Part shown: in pieces, positions 17,579 through 25,718 of the stretch
Numbering within the stretch: position 1 is the stretch's first letter
Layout: each line of letters starts with the position of its first letter
Origin: Candidatus Poribacteria bacterium
GTDB lineage: Bacteria > Poribacteria > DTPJ01 > WJIO01
Reading direction: 5' to 3'
NCBI GenBank assembly: GCA_014730235.1
Contig: WJIO01000173.1
Location: 1-44,164, forward strand
DNA: 44,164 nucleotides
Translations under genes and position numbers: made by a program
The notes under the pieces: model-generated
What the model saw: the letters and a program-made list of their open reading frames with translations, nothing else
The model's database searches: none
What the model was told of the DNA's origin: nothing

Positions 17579-20107
17579 TTAATACTCCCAAGCAGTTTTA
17601 TACAATGAATATGTTTTCTGAAAATTACTTAAATTTTTTATTTGTTCTTTAATAATTTCCTTTTTAGTCTGGAAATATGACTCGAGCTTTTCTTTTACCT
17701 CCTCTGGATTATTTATGTTATAAAGCAAAGGAAAAACCCGGTTCATTCTCTGAACAATGGCTTCCAGATTATCATCTACAGTCTGGGAATATAAACCTTT
17801 TGGAGCTGAAAATTCCAGTATGGGATGATTGTCTGTATTGATCCTGGCATTTTCAGTATAGCTTCTTAGCTCATCTTCCCCCATAACAAAGCTGGATAAG
17901 AAATCATAAATACTGTCTATAAAAAGCATGCGCATATCCTGAACTATTTTATCATCTTTTAGTTTATTTTCCAGAGCTTTATAATCAATCTTCAGTTTTT
18001 CCTGAGTGCCTATCAATATTGTATCCGAGCTTGTGATCCATAAGGTAGTATGAGGGAATACGGATTGAAAAGTTTTTATGACCATTTTGAAATCCTTTTC
18101 CGGCATTTCATACAATGGCAGCCATTGGGCCATTACCCCATGGGGTTTCAGATGTTCCCGACAAAGGTTAAAATGCTCTATGGCATAGAGACTTCCAGCA
18201 CCAGAAACCCAAGGATGGATAGGATCTGATGTAATGACATCATATTTTTTATTTGTGGTAAGTAGGTAATTTCTACCATCGTCTATAATAAGATTCAGCC
18301 TGGGATTTTCCAGTATGTTGTGATTTTCTTTTGCAAAGTAAGAAGCGGCTTCTGTCACTTTCTTTTCCAGTTCTACACAATCCACCTGCTTTATTGTATC
18401 ATGTCTGGCCAGCATACCAGATGTAACCCCTGCACCCAGACCAATAACCAGGGCATTTTCAGGTTTTCCATGCAGTATAGCTGGAAGATGCCCCATCATT
18501 CCCAGAAGGTTCAAATCAGTTCTAAGGGTAGATGCTACAGGTTTACCGTTTATCTTCAGGGTTATATTTATACCGCGTTTGAATACTGCTACAGTGCTGT
18601 CAATTCCATCCGCATAATAAACCATCTGAGATTCATTCGTCCTGCGTTCTACGTCCAGTTTGTCGGCCCGGTTGAAATACTGGTACGGATCAAAATATAC
18701 GCCTCCGGACAGGACGCGTTTATCCCAGGATGGAACAAGGATTAATATCACCAGCACCAAAACTGATACTGATATAGCTGCTATAATTTTTAGCCCAGGT
18801 CTGATCGTATCAGACAGCCAGGAGATTACTACAGATATTAAACCTATACAGATATTTATAAATGCCAGCAAAGCGATGCTATTTTTCAAACCTATTAAGG
18901 GTATCATCAAAAATGCTGAGACTAAAGTACCTCCTATAGCCCCGAAGGTATTGGCAGAATAAGCTCCACCAACGCTTCTGCCCAGTAATTTAATATCTGA
19001 TGTGCATATTCGACTGACTAACGGGAAGGCTGCTCCCATAAGACTTGCAGGGATTAACATAATGATTAAGGCGATCATCATCTGAACCAGGGAAGCCATA
19101 CCCCATGTACCACCGAGTCTATCAAAAAGCCACAGAAAAATCACCGGTGCAACCTTGAAAGCGGCTATAGAAACTACTGCAAAAAATCCGATAAATATTT
19201 CCACCAGACCAAAAACCGACACCAGGTCTTTTATACGGTCAACAAGCTTTGAAAAAATATATCCCCCTAAAGCAATACCACACAGGAAAGCTGTCAGCAT
19301 GATACTAAAGGCGTATACACTTGTGCCAAGGATCATGGCCAGAATTCTTGTCCATATAACCTCATAAGCAAGGGCTATAAAACCTGAAATTCCAAAGGCT
19401 ATGAGTATAAATTTCTGGACTCGTGGAGAGATTTGATTTTTGACTTCTGTCTTCTCTATTCTGGATATGGGAATTGGTAAGGGCTTTTTTCTGTAAAGCC
19501 AGAGGGCCATACCGCCTACTACAATATTAATGGCTGATGCCATGTATACTGTAACCCTGATGCCCAGAGATGATATGAGAATAAACCCGGTGATAAAGCA
19601 ACCAGCAGCACCTCCCAGGGTATTTACTGAATACAAACGTCCCACATTTAAACCTATTTTATCCCGGCTGTTTACCAATTGCCTGCTTAGAACAGGAAGA
19701 GTGCCGCCCATTAACGTGGTTGGAATAATAAGTAAAATGAATGAAAGGATGAATTTTATATATCTTGCTTTTAGTATAGAGGTAATTATCTCTGAACTCG
19801 AAGAAATATAAAATTTTTGCAGCAAAAGTATAAGCAGGGGTAGGATAACAGCGTATAAACCTATTATTATTTCAATAATGGCGTATATGCGAAGGGGATC
19901 ATTTCTTTTATCAACAAAACGACCAAAGTATAGACTACCCAGAGCCATTCCGGCCATATATGAAGCCAATACAAGGCTTATGGATAATGTCGTTCCACCG
20001 AACACCAGAGAAAACATACGGGTCCACAGGATTTCATATACGAGACCGGTGAACCCGGAGAAAAGGAAAAGAAGATATATAACTGGATTTACGGTTTTTC
20101 GGGACAC
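17579..20107 (-). CDS. Large membrane protein with duplicated TM module and C-terminal spermidine-synthase-like domain
   Basis: 842 aa, starting at GTG 20107 (SD AGAGGA lies inside the end of the upstream ADH gene). Residues about 10-205 and 233-430 are two copies of one TM module: SGFTGLVYEILWTRMF aligns with SGFIALAYEVIWTRIL, and IPTTLMGGTLPVLSR with IPASLMGAAFPLVSR. The soluble domain from about 470 has the SAM motif VIGLGAGVTSG (554-564), CVELEKKV, and SDPIHPWVSGAGSLY, close to membrane-bound SpeE-like proteins. The last 60 residues are charged helix. It probably lies in the inner membrane with the SAM domain on one face. It follows the acidic-tail ADH by 4 nt and precedes the M55 gene by 2 nt. 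Activity unknown. Confidence 0.85.
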   Translation of the reverse strand: MSRKTVNPVIYLLFLFSGFTGLVYEILWTRMFSLVFGGTTLSISLVLASYMAGMALGSLYFGRFVDKRNDPLRIYAIIEIIIGLYAVILPLLILLLQKFYISSSSEIITSILKARYIKFILSFILLIIPTTLMGGTLPVLSRQLVNSRDKIGLNVGRLYSVNTLGGAAGCFITGFILISSLGIRVTVYMASAINIVVGGMALWLYRKKPLPIPISRIEKTEVKNQISPRVQKFILIAFGISGFIALAYEVIWTRILAMILGTSVYAFSIMLTAFLCGIALGGYIFSKLVDRIKDLVSVFGLVEIFIGFFAVVSIAAFKVAPVIFLWLFDRLGGTWGMASLVQMMIALIIMLIPASLMGAAFPLVSRICTSDIKLLGRSVGGAYSANTFGAIGGTLVSAFLMIPLIGLKNSIALLAFINICIGLISVVISWLSDTIRPGLKIIAAISVSVLVLVILILVPSWDKRVLSGGVYFDPYQYFNRADKLDVERRTNESQMVYYADGIDSTVAVFKRGINITLKINGKPVASTLRTDLNLLGMMGHLPAILHGKPENALVIGLGAGVTSGMLARHDTIKQVDCVELEKKVTEAASYFAKENHNILENPRLNLIIDDGRNYLLTTNKKYDVITSDPIHPWVSGAGSLYAIEHFNLCREHLKPHGVMAQWLPLYEMPEKDFKMVIKTFQSVFPHTTLWITSSDTILIGTQEKLKIDYKALENKLKDDKIVQDMRMLFIDSIYDFLSSFVMGEDELRSYTENARINTDNHPILEFSAPKGLYSQTVDDNLEAIVQRMNRVFPLLYNINNPEEVKEKLESYFQTKKEIIKEQIKNLSNFQKTYSLYKTAWEY

Positions 20108-20111
20108 AAAA

Positions 20112-21185
20112 TCAATCCTCTAATTCCTCATCATCTTCATATTCATACTCGTCTTCGTCTTCTTCCGGAAGGAATGAGATTATAGGTTTTATCATTTCGT
20201 GCTGGTTCCTGGACATTTCTTCCAGAGCTTCAGCAGTTTCACTGATATCAAATTCATGACTTATGAGGGAATTAAGATTTATCAGACCAGAAGTGGCCAA
20301 TTTGACAGCAGTAGAAAATTCGTTGCAATGGTTGGCAGAACCAAGAAGGTTAATTTCGTTTAAGGTAATTTTAGTGAGAGAAATCTGATCCAGCTTATTG
20401 CCCGTCCAGCCTACCATGACAATTTTACCGCCGGGTTTCACCAGATCAACCATTTGTAATTCAGTCTGAAGTGTACCGGCGCATTCTATTACAGCATCTA
20501 CCCCCTGATCTTTTGTCAATTCCATAACCAAATCACCAGGATCGCTTCCTTCTGAATTAATCACGTAATCTGCGCCTAAAGCTGCTGCCAGATGCAGCTT
20601 ATCTGTAGATACATCTGTTGATATAACTTTTGCACCGGATTGTTTGGCTACCTGCATAGTTAAAAGTCCAACAGTACCAGCACCCAGAATTACAACCATT
20701 TCCCCAATAGATATACCAGCCCTTTTAACCGCATGTATTGCTACAGCCAAGGGATTTATAAGAGCAGCTTCCTCCAGGGTGAGATCTTCATCTTTAAGGT
20801 GAACCATATTTGCATTTGCTGTTGTATACTCAGCAAAAGCTCCCGGAAGTTGATAACCAATAGAAACCGATTCTGAACAGAGGTTATAATTACCAGAATA
20901 ACAGGCATAGCATTCACCGCATGGCATTGTAGGATCAACAATTACTTCGTCACCTATATTGAAATTATCAACCCCTTCACCTAAAGCTGCAATTTCACCG
21001 GAGAATTCATGTCCCAGAATTATAGGATATACTACTTCCGGATGTTTACCCATATATACCCTTACATCAGAACCACATACACCGGCAACCCAGACTTTTA
21101 TCAAAACGTCACCAGGGCTGGGGTTAGGTGTTCTAATATCCTTAACAAGAACCTTTTGAGGCCCTTCACAGATAGCTGCTCTCAT
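20112..21185 (-). CDS. Zinc-dependent medium-chain dehydrogenase with acidic C-terminal tail
   Basis: A 357-aa MDR dehydrogenase of the sorbitol/threonine dehydrogenase type. Catalytic zinc: C37 (GVCGSD), H59, E60; structural zinc: C89, C92, C95, C103. The nucleotide-binding motif is VVILGAGTVGLL near 163-174. The protein ends in a 17-residue run made almost wholly of Asp, Glu and Tyr (from PEEDEDEYEYED), which is not part of the family fold and is absent from the ADH at 3901. The SD AGGAGA is inside the left target duplication of a MITE (21191-21198). The stop TGA is followed after 4 nt by the GTG of the 842-aa gene, so they are co-transcribed. The acidic tail could mediate binding or protein stability. 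Confidence 0.87.
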   Translation of the reverse strand: MRAAICEGPQKVLVKDIRTPNPSPGDVLIKVWVAGVCGSDVRVYMGKHPEVVYPIILGHEFSGEIAALGEGVDNFNIGDEVIVDPTMPCGECYACYSGNYNLCSESVSIGYQLPGAFAEYTTANANMVHLKDEDLTLEEAALINPLAVAIHAVKRAGISIGEMVVILGAGTVGLLTMQVAKQSGAKVISTDVSTDKLHLAAALGADYVINSEGSDPGDLVMELTKDQGVDAVIECAGTLQTELQMVDLVKPGGKIVMVGWTGNKLDQISLTKITLNEINLLGSANHCNEFSTAVKLATSGLINLNSLISHEFDISETAEALEEMSRNQHEMIKPIISFLPEEDEDEYEYEDDEELED

Positions 21186-21190
21186 TTTTA

Positions 21191-21198
21191 TATCTCCT
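21191..21198. repeat. 8-bp target duplication, left copy
   Basis: TATCTCCT directly before the MITE start at 21199. The same 8 bp recur at 21340-21347 directly after the element. On the minus strand it reads AGGAGATA and includes the SD of the ADH gene. Confidence 0.85.
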
Positions 21199-21339
21199 GG
21201 TTCTTCCGGGTTCAGTTTGGTAAAGATAAGAAACTTCTTTATGCTGTCATTCCTGCTTCAAGCTTTTGCAAAAGCTTGAAGCAGGAATGACAAGCTGAGA
21301 GAATTTTCAAATTATTATCAAACTTAACTCTGAAGATCC
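21199..21339. mobile_element. MITE copy 4 with intact ends and 8-bp target duplication
   Basis: A 141-bp non-coding element. The left end begins GGTTCTTCCGGGTTCAGTTT; the right end complement begins GGATCTTCAGAGTTAAGTTT, and 20 of the first 25 positions match. The centre is a 25-bp-arm hairpin (CATTCCTGCTTCAAGCTTTT with its complement). It is flanked by perfect 8-bp duplications (TATCTCCT). No transposase is encoded. The GG(C/T)TCTTC ends and 8-bp duplications fit the ISL3 family as source, which is inference. It is inserted between the Zn-ADH and the Fe-ADH. Confidence 0.88.
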
Positions 21340-21347
21340 TATCTCCT
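21340..21347. repeat. 8-bp target duplication, right copy
   Basis: TATCTCCT, identical to 21191-21198. Together they bracket the MITE exactly. Confidence 0.85.
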
Positions 21348-21362
21348 CATTATACCACAGGA

Positions 21363-22523
21363 TTAAAATGCGGCATTGTAGAGGTCAATCATTGACTCAT
21401 AATTACAAACTCTTGGATTTCCCAGATGGCAGTGATCTTCCATAGCCATTTTTGCCATTTCAGGTATACTATCCCGACTTACACCAACTTCATGTAATCG
21501 CTCAGGGAGGCCGATATCCCGACATAATACAGACACAGAATCAACTGAAGCCCTGGCAGCCTGTTCCTGAGACATTTCCCAGGTGTTTACTCCCATGGCT
21601 TTGGCTATATCTATATACCTGTCAACAGCCGATGATACGTTAAATTCCATCACATGGGGCAAAATTATAGCATTAGCTACGCCATGTGGAATGTTCGCTA
21701 CGGTTGAAAGCTGGTGGGCGAGGGAATGAACTGCTCCTAAACCCTTGTAAAAGGCCAAAGCTCCCATTGTAGAAGACATTGACATGTTTTTTCTTGCCTC
21801 AATATTATGTCCATTTTTAACAGCTTCTCGCAGGTTTTCAGCAACCAGCTTTATACCAGCAATCGCAATGGCACCGGCAAATGGGTTATATCTGCTGGAA
21901 ACATAGGCTTCTATGCTGTGACATAATGCATCTATTCCAGTGGCGGCTGTAAGTAAAGGGGATAGATTTAATGTTAGATAGGGATCTACCAGGGCCAGAG
22001 TGGCTGGACCTGTAAACACCAGCTTCTTACGATTATCGACAGTATCAGTTATAACCGCGGCTCTGGATACTTCCGTTCCTGTTCCTGATGTGGTTGGTAT
22101 TGCAATAGTGGGAATTCTTTTGGATGTTAATTTGTCCTTATTATAAAAATAATCCCTTACATGACCGGGATGACATGCCATAACCCCCATAGCTTTTGCC
22201 ACGTCCATAGGACTTCCACCGCCAAGACCTATTATGCTGTCACACCCCTCTTCGTGGTATTCCCTCAGACATTCCATAACGTTTCTATCAATAGGATTGG
22301 GTTGAACACCATCAAATAATGAAAAACCGATTCCGGATGCATCCAGACGCTCTTTTATCACATTGACCAGACCGGCTTTTACAATACCTTTATCAGTTAC
22401 TATCAAAGGTTTTGCAGAATCATAATCCTGTAGAAAAGTCGAAATGCTATCTACTGCACCTATACCGAAACTGATGTTTGCACCAAATATTTGGGCAGAA
22501 AGCAAATCCTTATCTATACTCAT
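21363..22523 (-). CDS. Iron-containing alcohol dehydrogenase (group III)
   Basis: A 386-aa Fe-ADH. The NAD(P) site GLGGGSPMDVAK is at 99-110. Metal ligands are D198 and H202 (GIDALCHSIEAY), H266 (AVHSLAHQLS) and H280 (NIPHGVANA); H270 is the usual extra catalytic-site histidine. IPTTSGTGTEV at 142-152 is the standard loop. Length is normal for the family. Substrates of this group vary (1,3-propanediol, lactaldehyde, butanol and others), so none can be chosen. It is separated from the downstream ADH by the MITE at 21199-21339 and from nadC by 105 bp. ATG at 22523. A second, partial Fe-ADH lies at the right end of the window but is not close in sequence. Confidence 0.9.
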   Translation of the reverse strand: MSIDKDLLSAQIFGANISFGIGAVDSISTFLQDYDSAKPLIVTDKGIVKAGLVNVIKERLDASGIGFSLFDGVQPNPIDRNVMECLREYHEEGCDSIIGLGGGSPMDVAKAMGVMACHPGHVRDYFYNKDKLTSKRIPTIAIPTTSGTGTEVSRAAVITDTVDNRKKLVFTGPATLALVDPYLTLNLSPLLTAATGIDALCHSIEAYVSSRYNPFAGAIAIAGIKLVAENLREAVKNGHNIEARKNMSMSSTMGALAFYKGLGAVHSLAHQLSTVANIPHGVANAIILPHVMEFNVSSAVDRYIDIAKAMGVNTWEMSQEQAARASVDSVSVLCRDIGLPERLHEVGVSRDSIPEMAKMAMEDHCHLGNPRVCNYESMIDLYNAAF

Positions 22524-22628
22524 TATATTAACCTTTCGATATATTGGTAAGAATAATTTTCTTACAGATATTTTATAGCAGATGGGTTATTAAGTCAATG
22601 AATAAACCCGGAAAAAAAAGTTCACTGA

Positions 22629-23480
22629 TTATCCATTAACCAATTCCATATCCATGCTTATATCCAAAGGCATGGCAGAATGAGTTAAAGCACCTATTGA
22701 TATATAATCTACGCCTGTGGCGGCTATTTTTTCTATATTATCAATTGTTATCCCTCCCGATGCTTCCACCAGGGCTTTACCATCAATTATTTCAACAGCT
22801 CTGGTTATCATTTGTGGTCCCATATTATCAGGCATGATTATATCTGCACCAGCTTCCAGAGCTTCCTTTATTTGCTCAAGAGTTTTTGTCTCCACCTCTA
22901 TTTTCATGGTATGAGGTATTCTTCTTCGGGCATTTTCCACAGCCTTTTTTATACTGCCGCCAACAGCGGCTATATGATTATCTTTTATTAAAACAGCATC
23001 GTATAGACCAAAGCGATGATTTCCAGCACCACCGACTCTGACTGCATATTTTTCCAATACTCTCCAACCCGGGGTTGTTTTTCTGGTATCAATAACTTTT
23101 GCCTTGAATACAGACACAGCCTGAACATATTTTTCCGCCTGGGTTGCTATTCCCGAAAGCCGCTGTAGAAAATTCAGCATGGTTCGTTCTGCTGTCAATA
23201 AAGAACGAGCGTATCCATTTATAATAGCCAATTCCTGTTTTTCTGTGATCCTGTCACCATCCAATACAATTTTTTTGAATTCTGAAGAAGGACCGATTTT
23301 TCGTAGAACCTCATTTGCCAAATCGATACCAGCAACTATACCCTCACTTTTTGATATTATCCTAGCAATTGCTTTTGTACCTTCAGGTATAACTGATTCG
23401 GATGTAATATCGCCGCTGCCTATATCCTCTCTTAATGCTAATTCTATAATGTCTTTTACAGCACCTGTATTAATGTCCAT
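22629..23480 (-). CDS. nadC: Nicotinate-nucleotide diphosphorylase (carboxylating), quinolinate phosphoribosyltransferase
   Basis: A 283-aa NadC, which converts quinolinate and PRPP to nicotinate mononucleotide in NAD synthesis. Signatures: LREDIGSGDITSE at 13-25, DTRKTTPGWRVLEKYAV near 126-142 (the R-K-T-T phosphoribosyl site), GGAGNHRFGLYDAVLIKDNH near 145-164, and the closing VEASGGITIDNIEKIA and DYISIGALTHS. Length matches the family. ATG 23480 with a weak SD. No nadA or nadB is near. Divergent from the gene at 23928 across a 447-bp gap containing repeat hairpins; an older end of the repeat family starts only 39 bp upstream of its start codon. Confidence 0.96.
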   Translation of the reverse strand: MDINTGAVKDIIELALREDIGSGDITSESVIPEGTKAIARIISKSEGIVAGIDLANEVLRKIGPSSEFKKIVLDGDRITEKQELAIINGYARSLLTAERTMLNFLQRLSGIATQAEKYVQAVSVFKAKVIDTRKTTPGWRVLEKYAVRVGGAGNHRFGLYDAVLIKDNHIAAVGGSIKKAVENARRRIPHTMKIEVETKTLEQIKEALEAGADIIMPDNMGPQMITRAVEIIDGKALVEASGGITIDNIEKIAATGVDYISIGALTHSAMPLDISMDMELVNG

Positions 23481-23518
23481 TTTTCCCTCACTATTTATAT
23501 TCTGATATTAAGTAAATT

Positions 23519-23640
23519 GGTTCTTCAGGATATAGTATGGTTATAATTGAGAATTCTCTCAGCTTGTGATTCCTGCGAAAGCAGGAATCCAGTCTCCCGG
23601 GATGATGTTTTTTCTGGATTCCTGCTTTCGCAGGAATGAC
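23519..23640. repeat. Repeat copy 5 (double-palindrome form)
   Basis: Starts GGTTCTTCAGGATATAGT like a MITE end and continues through ATTCTCTCAGCTTGTGATTCC. It holds two hairpins: a palindrome at 23568-23589 (GATTCCTGC GAAA GCAGGAATC) and one at 23618-23637. The first hairpin plus CCAG is the reverse complement of CTGG plus the second, giving larger 24-bp arms (23569-23592 and 23614-23637), so it can form one long or two short hairpins. No target duplication. Confidence 0.7.
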
Positions 23641-23822
23641 AAATTTTGTAATTTACCCTCATTATAAAGGTATTTTCTAAACACATTTTTCATTTTTTAA
23701 CGATTACTTAAATTGACTAAATTAAACATCAACAATATATCACACTTACTTTTTATGTTCAATCCATCATTTACAAAAGAAATAAACTGAGGTATACTTT
23801 TTTCAGGCCATAACCGTTAAAG

Positions 23823-23868
23823 ATGATAAATTACAAAATTTATCATTCCTGTTTTTACAGGAATGATA
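23823..23868. promoter_or_regulatory. Two mutually exclusive hairpins upstream of the isomerase-like gene
   Basis: Hairpin A: arms ATGATAAATT (23823-23832) and its complement (23837-23846). Hairpin B: arms TATCATTCCTGT (23841-23852) and its complement (23857-23868). They share 23841-23846, so only one can form. This resembles an attenuator layout, but no T-run follows B and it may simply be a decayed repeat-family palindrome. Confidence 0.35.
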
Positions 23869-23927
23869 ACCAAGTGATATTCATTTTTTAATGATTACAT
23901 TACATTATAAATCAAGGAGGAACTGTA

Positions 23928-25346
23928 ATGGACGAAAAAGTAACACTGGGGGTTTTAATTGGTAATCGGGGATTTTTTCCTGATCATCTGGTCAGTGAGG
24001 GACGTGAAGAGATATTAAAGGTACTTAAAGAACAGGGAATAGAGACAATTGCTCTGTCAAAAGAAGATACTGAATATGGTTCTGTGGAAACTCTGGATGA
24101 TGCCGTCAAATGCGCTAACCTTTTTAAAGCTAACCGGGAAAAAATACATGGAGTTCTTGTTAGCCTGCCCAACTTTGGTGATGAGCGCGGGGTTGCTAAT
24201 ACCCTGAAGATGGCAGGATTGGATGTTCCAGTTTTGGTTCAGGCTTTTCCTGATGAACTAGGTAAGATGGACCTGGCTAACCGTCGTGACAGCTTCTGTG
24301 GTAAGATGTCTGTCTGCAATAACCTGCGTCAATATGGAATAGAGTATTCCCTGACAGAACTGCATACAGTTTCACCAAGCTCTGATGACTTCAAAGGTGA
24401 TCTTCAATGGTTTACAGCCCTCTGTCGCGTTATTCATGGACTGAAAAATGCTCGTATTGGGGCTATTGGAGCCAGAACCACAGCTTTTAACACTGTCAGA
24501 TTCAGCGAAAAGCTTTTACAGGATTCGGGTATAACCGTAGAAACTATAGACCTTTCTGAAATTTTTGCTGAAACAGAAAAGATGAGCGCAGATGATAAGG
24601 CAGTAAAAGAGAAAATCGAAACCGTAAAATGCTACATTGACAGTGAAGGTGTGCCTCAGGAAGCACTTTTAAGGATGGCAAAGCTGTCTACTGTAATAGA
24701 CAACTGGATGGAAGAAAACCAGTTGGTGGCAACTGCGGTTCAATGCTGGACATCAATGGAAGAAAATTTCGGTATTGTCCCCTGTGCTGTAATGGGAATG
24801 ATGAGTGAGAATCTAATGCCAAGTGCCTGCGAAGTTGATGTTTGCGGGGCTGTAGGAATGTATGCCCTGGAACTTGCTTCAGGTAAACCCAGTGCTCTGG
24901 TGGACTGGAACAACAACTATGGTGAGGATCCCGATAAATGTGTTCTATTCCATTGCAGCAACTGGCCTAAAAGCATGCTGAAAGATCCGAAGATGGTATA
25001 TCAGGATATTATCGCCGGTACAGTTGGCGAAGAGAATTCCTATGGTGCATGCGTTGGTCGTATACCCGCTGGTCCTATGACTTTCGCCAGAGTATCCACA
25101 GCAGATACAGAAGGCGCTGTAATGGCTTATATAGGTGAAGGTGAATTCACAAATGATGATCTGAATACCTTTGGTGGTCGCGGGGTCCTGGAAGTTACCG
25201 GGCTTCAGGATTTGCTTTACTTTATATGCGAAAATGGATTTGAACACCACGTAGCCATAAACAGCTCATCTGTCTCCGGTGTGCTGTATGAGGCCTTTGA
25301 AAAATATCTGGGATGGGAAGTATATTATCATAATCCAAGTTATTAA
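23928..25346 (+). CDS. L-fucose/L-arabinose isomerase family protein
   Basis: A 472-aa protein with the fold of L-fucose and L-arabinose isomerases. These convert aldoses to ketoses using Mn2+ ligands from a Glu, an Asp and a late His. Candidate ligands here are E in PSACEVDVCG (about residue 304), D in SALVDWNNNY (about 325), and H in FEHHVAINSS near the C-terminus. Length is close to arabinose-isomerase-like enzymes and shorter than FucI (about 590). No signal peptide. AAGGAGG SD at 23913-23920. No kinase or aldolase is adjacent; the gene seems monocistronic, followed by a gap with several repeats. The exact sugar is unknown. It fits with the dehydrogenases and GH172-type genes for pentose or 6-deoxyhexose use, which is inference. 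Confidence 0.82.
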   Translation: MDEKVTLGVLIGNRGFFPDHLVSEGREEILKVLKEQGIETIALSKEDTEYGSVETLDDAVKCANLFKANREKIHGVLVSLPNFGDERGVANTLKMAGLDVPVLVQAFPDELGKMDLANRRDSFCGKMSVCNNLRQYGIEYSLTELHTVSPSSDDFKGDLQWFTALCRVIHGLKNARIGAIGARTTAFNTVRFSEKLLQDSGITVETIDLSEIFAETEKMSADDKAVKEKIETVKCYIDSEGVPQEALLRMAKLSTVIDNWMEENQLVATAVQCWTSMEENFGIVPCAVMGMMSENLMPSACEVDVCGAVGMYALELASGKPSALVDWNNNYGEDPDKCVLFHCSNWPKSMLKDPKMVYQDIIAGTVGEENSYGACVGRIPAGPMTFARVSTADTEGAVMAYIGEGEFTNDDLNTFGGRGVLEVTGLQDLLYFICENGFEHHVAINSSSVSGVLYEAFEKYLGWEVYYHNPSY

Positions 25347-25382
25347 ACCCCTTAATCCCCCTTTGGTAAAGGGTTAGATGAA

Positions 25383-25462
25383 ATTCTTCGTCCCGACCAG
25401 AATGACAGGTGTAAGAATTGAATGACAAGTACAAAAATGTTATTCTAGGCGGGACGAAGAAT
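25383..25462. repeat. Inverted repeat of a second repeat type
   Basis: 13-bp perfect arms ATTCTTCGTCCCG (25383-25395) and its complement (25450-25462), 54 bp apart. The inside includes CAGAATGACAGG, resembling dispersed repeats seen in many bacterial genomes. It follows the isomerase-like stop by about 37 bp. Confidence 0.5.
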
Positions 25463-25494
25463 CTAAAACTTTAGTGAAGTTTACTAAATTTGAT

Positions 25495-25554
25495 GGTTCT
25501 TCAGTATTAAGTTTGATAAAAATGAAAAACTTTTATAAGCATGTTATACCTGCT
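25495..25554. repeat. Relic MITE half
   Basis: Starts GGTTCTTCAGTATTAAGTTT, the same end type as the right end of the copy at 21199-21339, and runs into ATACCTGC where the core palindrome would begin, then stops. It is a truncated copy upstream of a complete one. Confidence 0.5.
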
Positions 25555-25564
25555 AAGTTATTAA

Positions 25565-25572
25565 AGGTTAAA
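25565..25572. repeat. 8-bp target duplication, left copy
   Basis: AGGTTAAA, directly left of the MITE at 25573-25710 and repeated exactly at 25711-25718. Confidence 0.8.
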
Positions 25573-25710
25573 GGGTTTTCTGGATTTAGCGTGGTAATAA
25601 TTTGAAAATTCCCTCAGCTTGTCATTCCTGCGAAGGCAGGAATGACCAAAAAAATGAGATTTTTTCTTAATCAGACTTTTTTATATTTCCAAACTCAAGT
25701 CAGAAGAACT
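25573..25710. mobile_element. MITE copy 6 with 8-bp target duplication
   Basis: A 138-bp element with the left end GGGTTTTCTGGATTTAGCG and the right end complement AGTTCTTCTGACTTGAGTTT (about 18 of 27 positions match). The core is GTCATTCCTGC GAAG GCAGGAATGAC. It is flanked by perfect AGGTTAAA duplications. Together with the copy at 21199 this fixes the family's target-site length at 8 bp. The right duplication lies 5 nt before the rhomboid ATG. Confidence 0.82.
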
Positions 25711-25718
25711 AGGTTAAA
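25711..25718. repeat. 8-bp target duplication, right copy
   Basis: AGGTTAAA, matching 25565-25572. The AGG in it could serve as a weak ribosome-binding site for the rhomboid gene at 25724. Confidence 0.8.

Larger units (their letters stand above)
23481..23927. other. 447-bp divergent gap with repeat hairpins
   Basis: The promoter region for nadC (minus) and the isomerase-like gene (plus). It holds a repeat-family copy with two hairpins at 23519-23640, and overlapping alternative hairpins at 23823-23868. No protein-coding potential is seen. The rest is AT-rich. The isomerase-like gene has a strong AAGGAGG SD at about 23913-23920. Confidence 0.6.

Noticed and set aside
14422-20107. The two large membrane proteins as true spermidine synthases (speE)
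   Set aside because: Both have long TM modules, and the catalytic D-x-x-DP region differs, so polyamine synthesis cannot be claimed.
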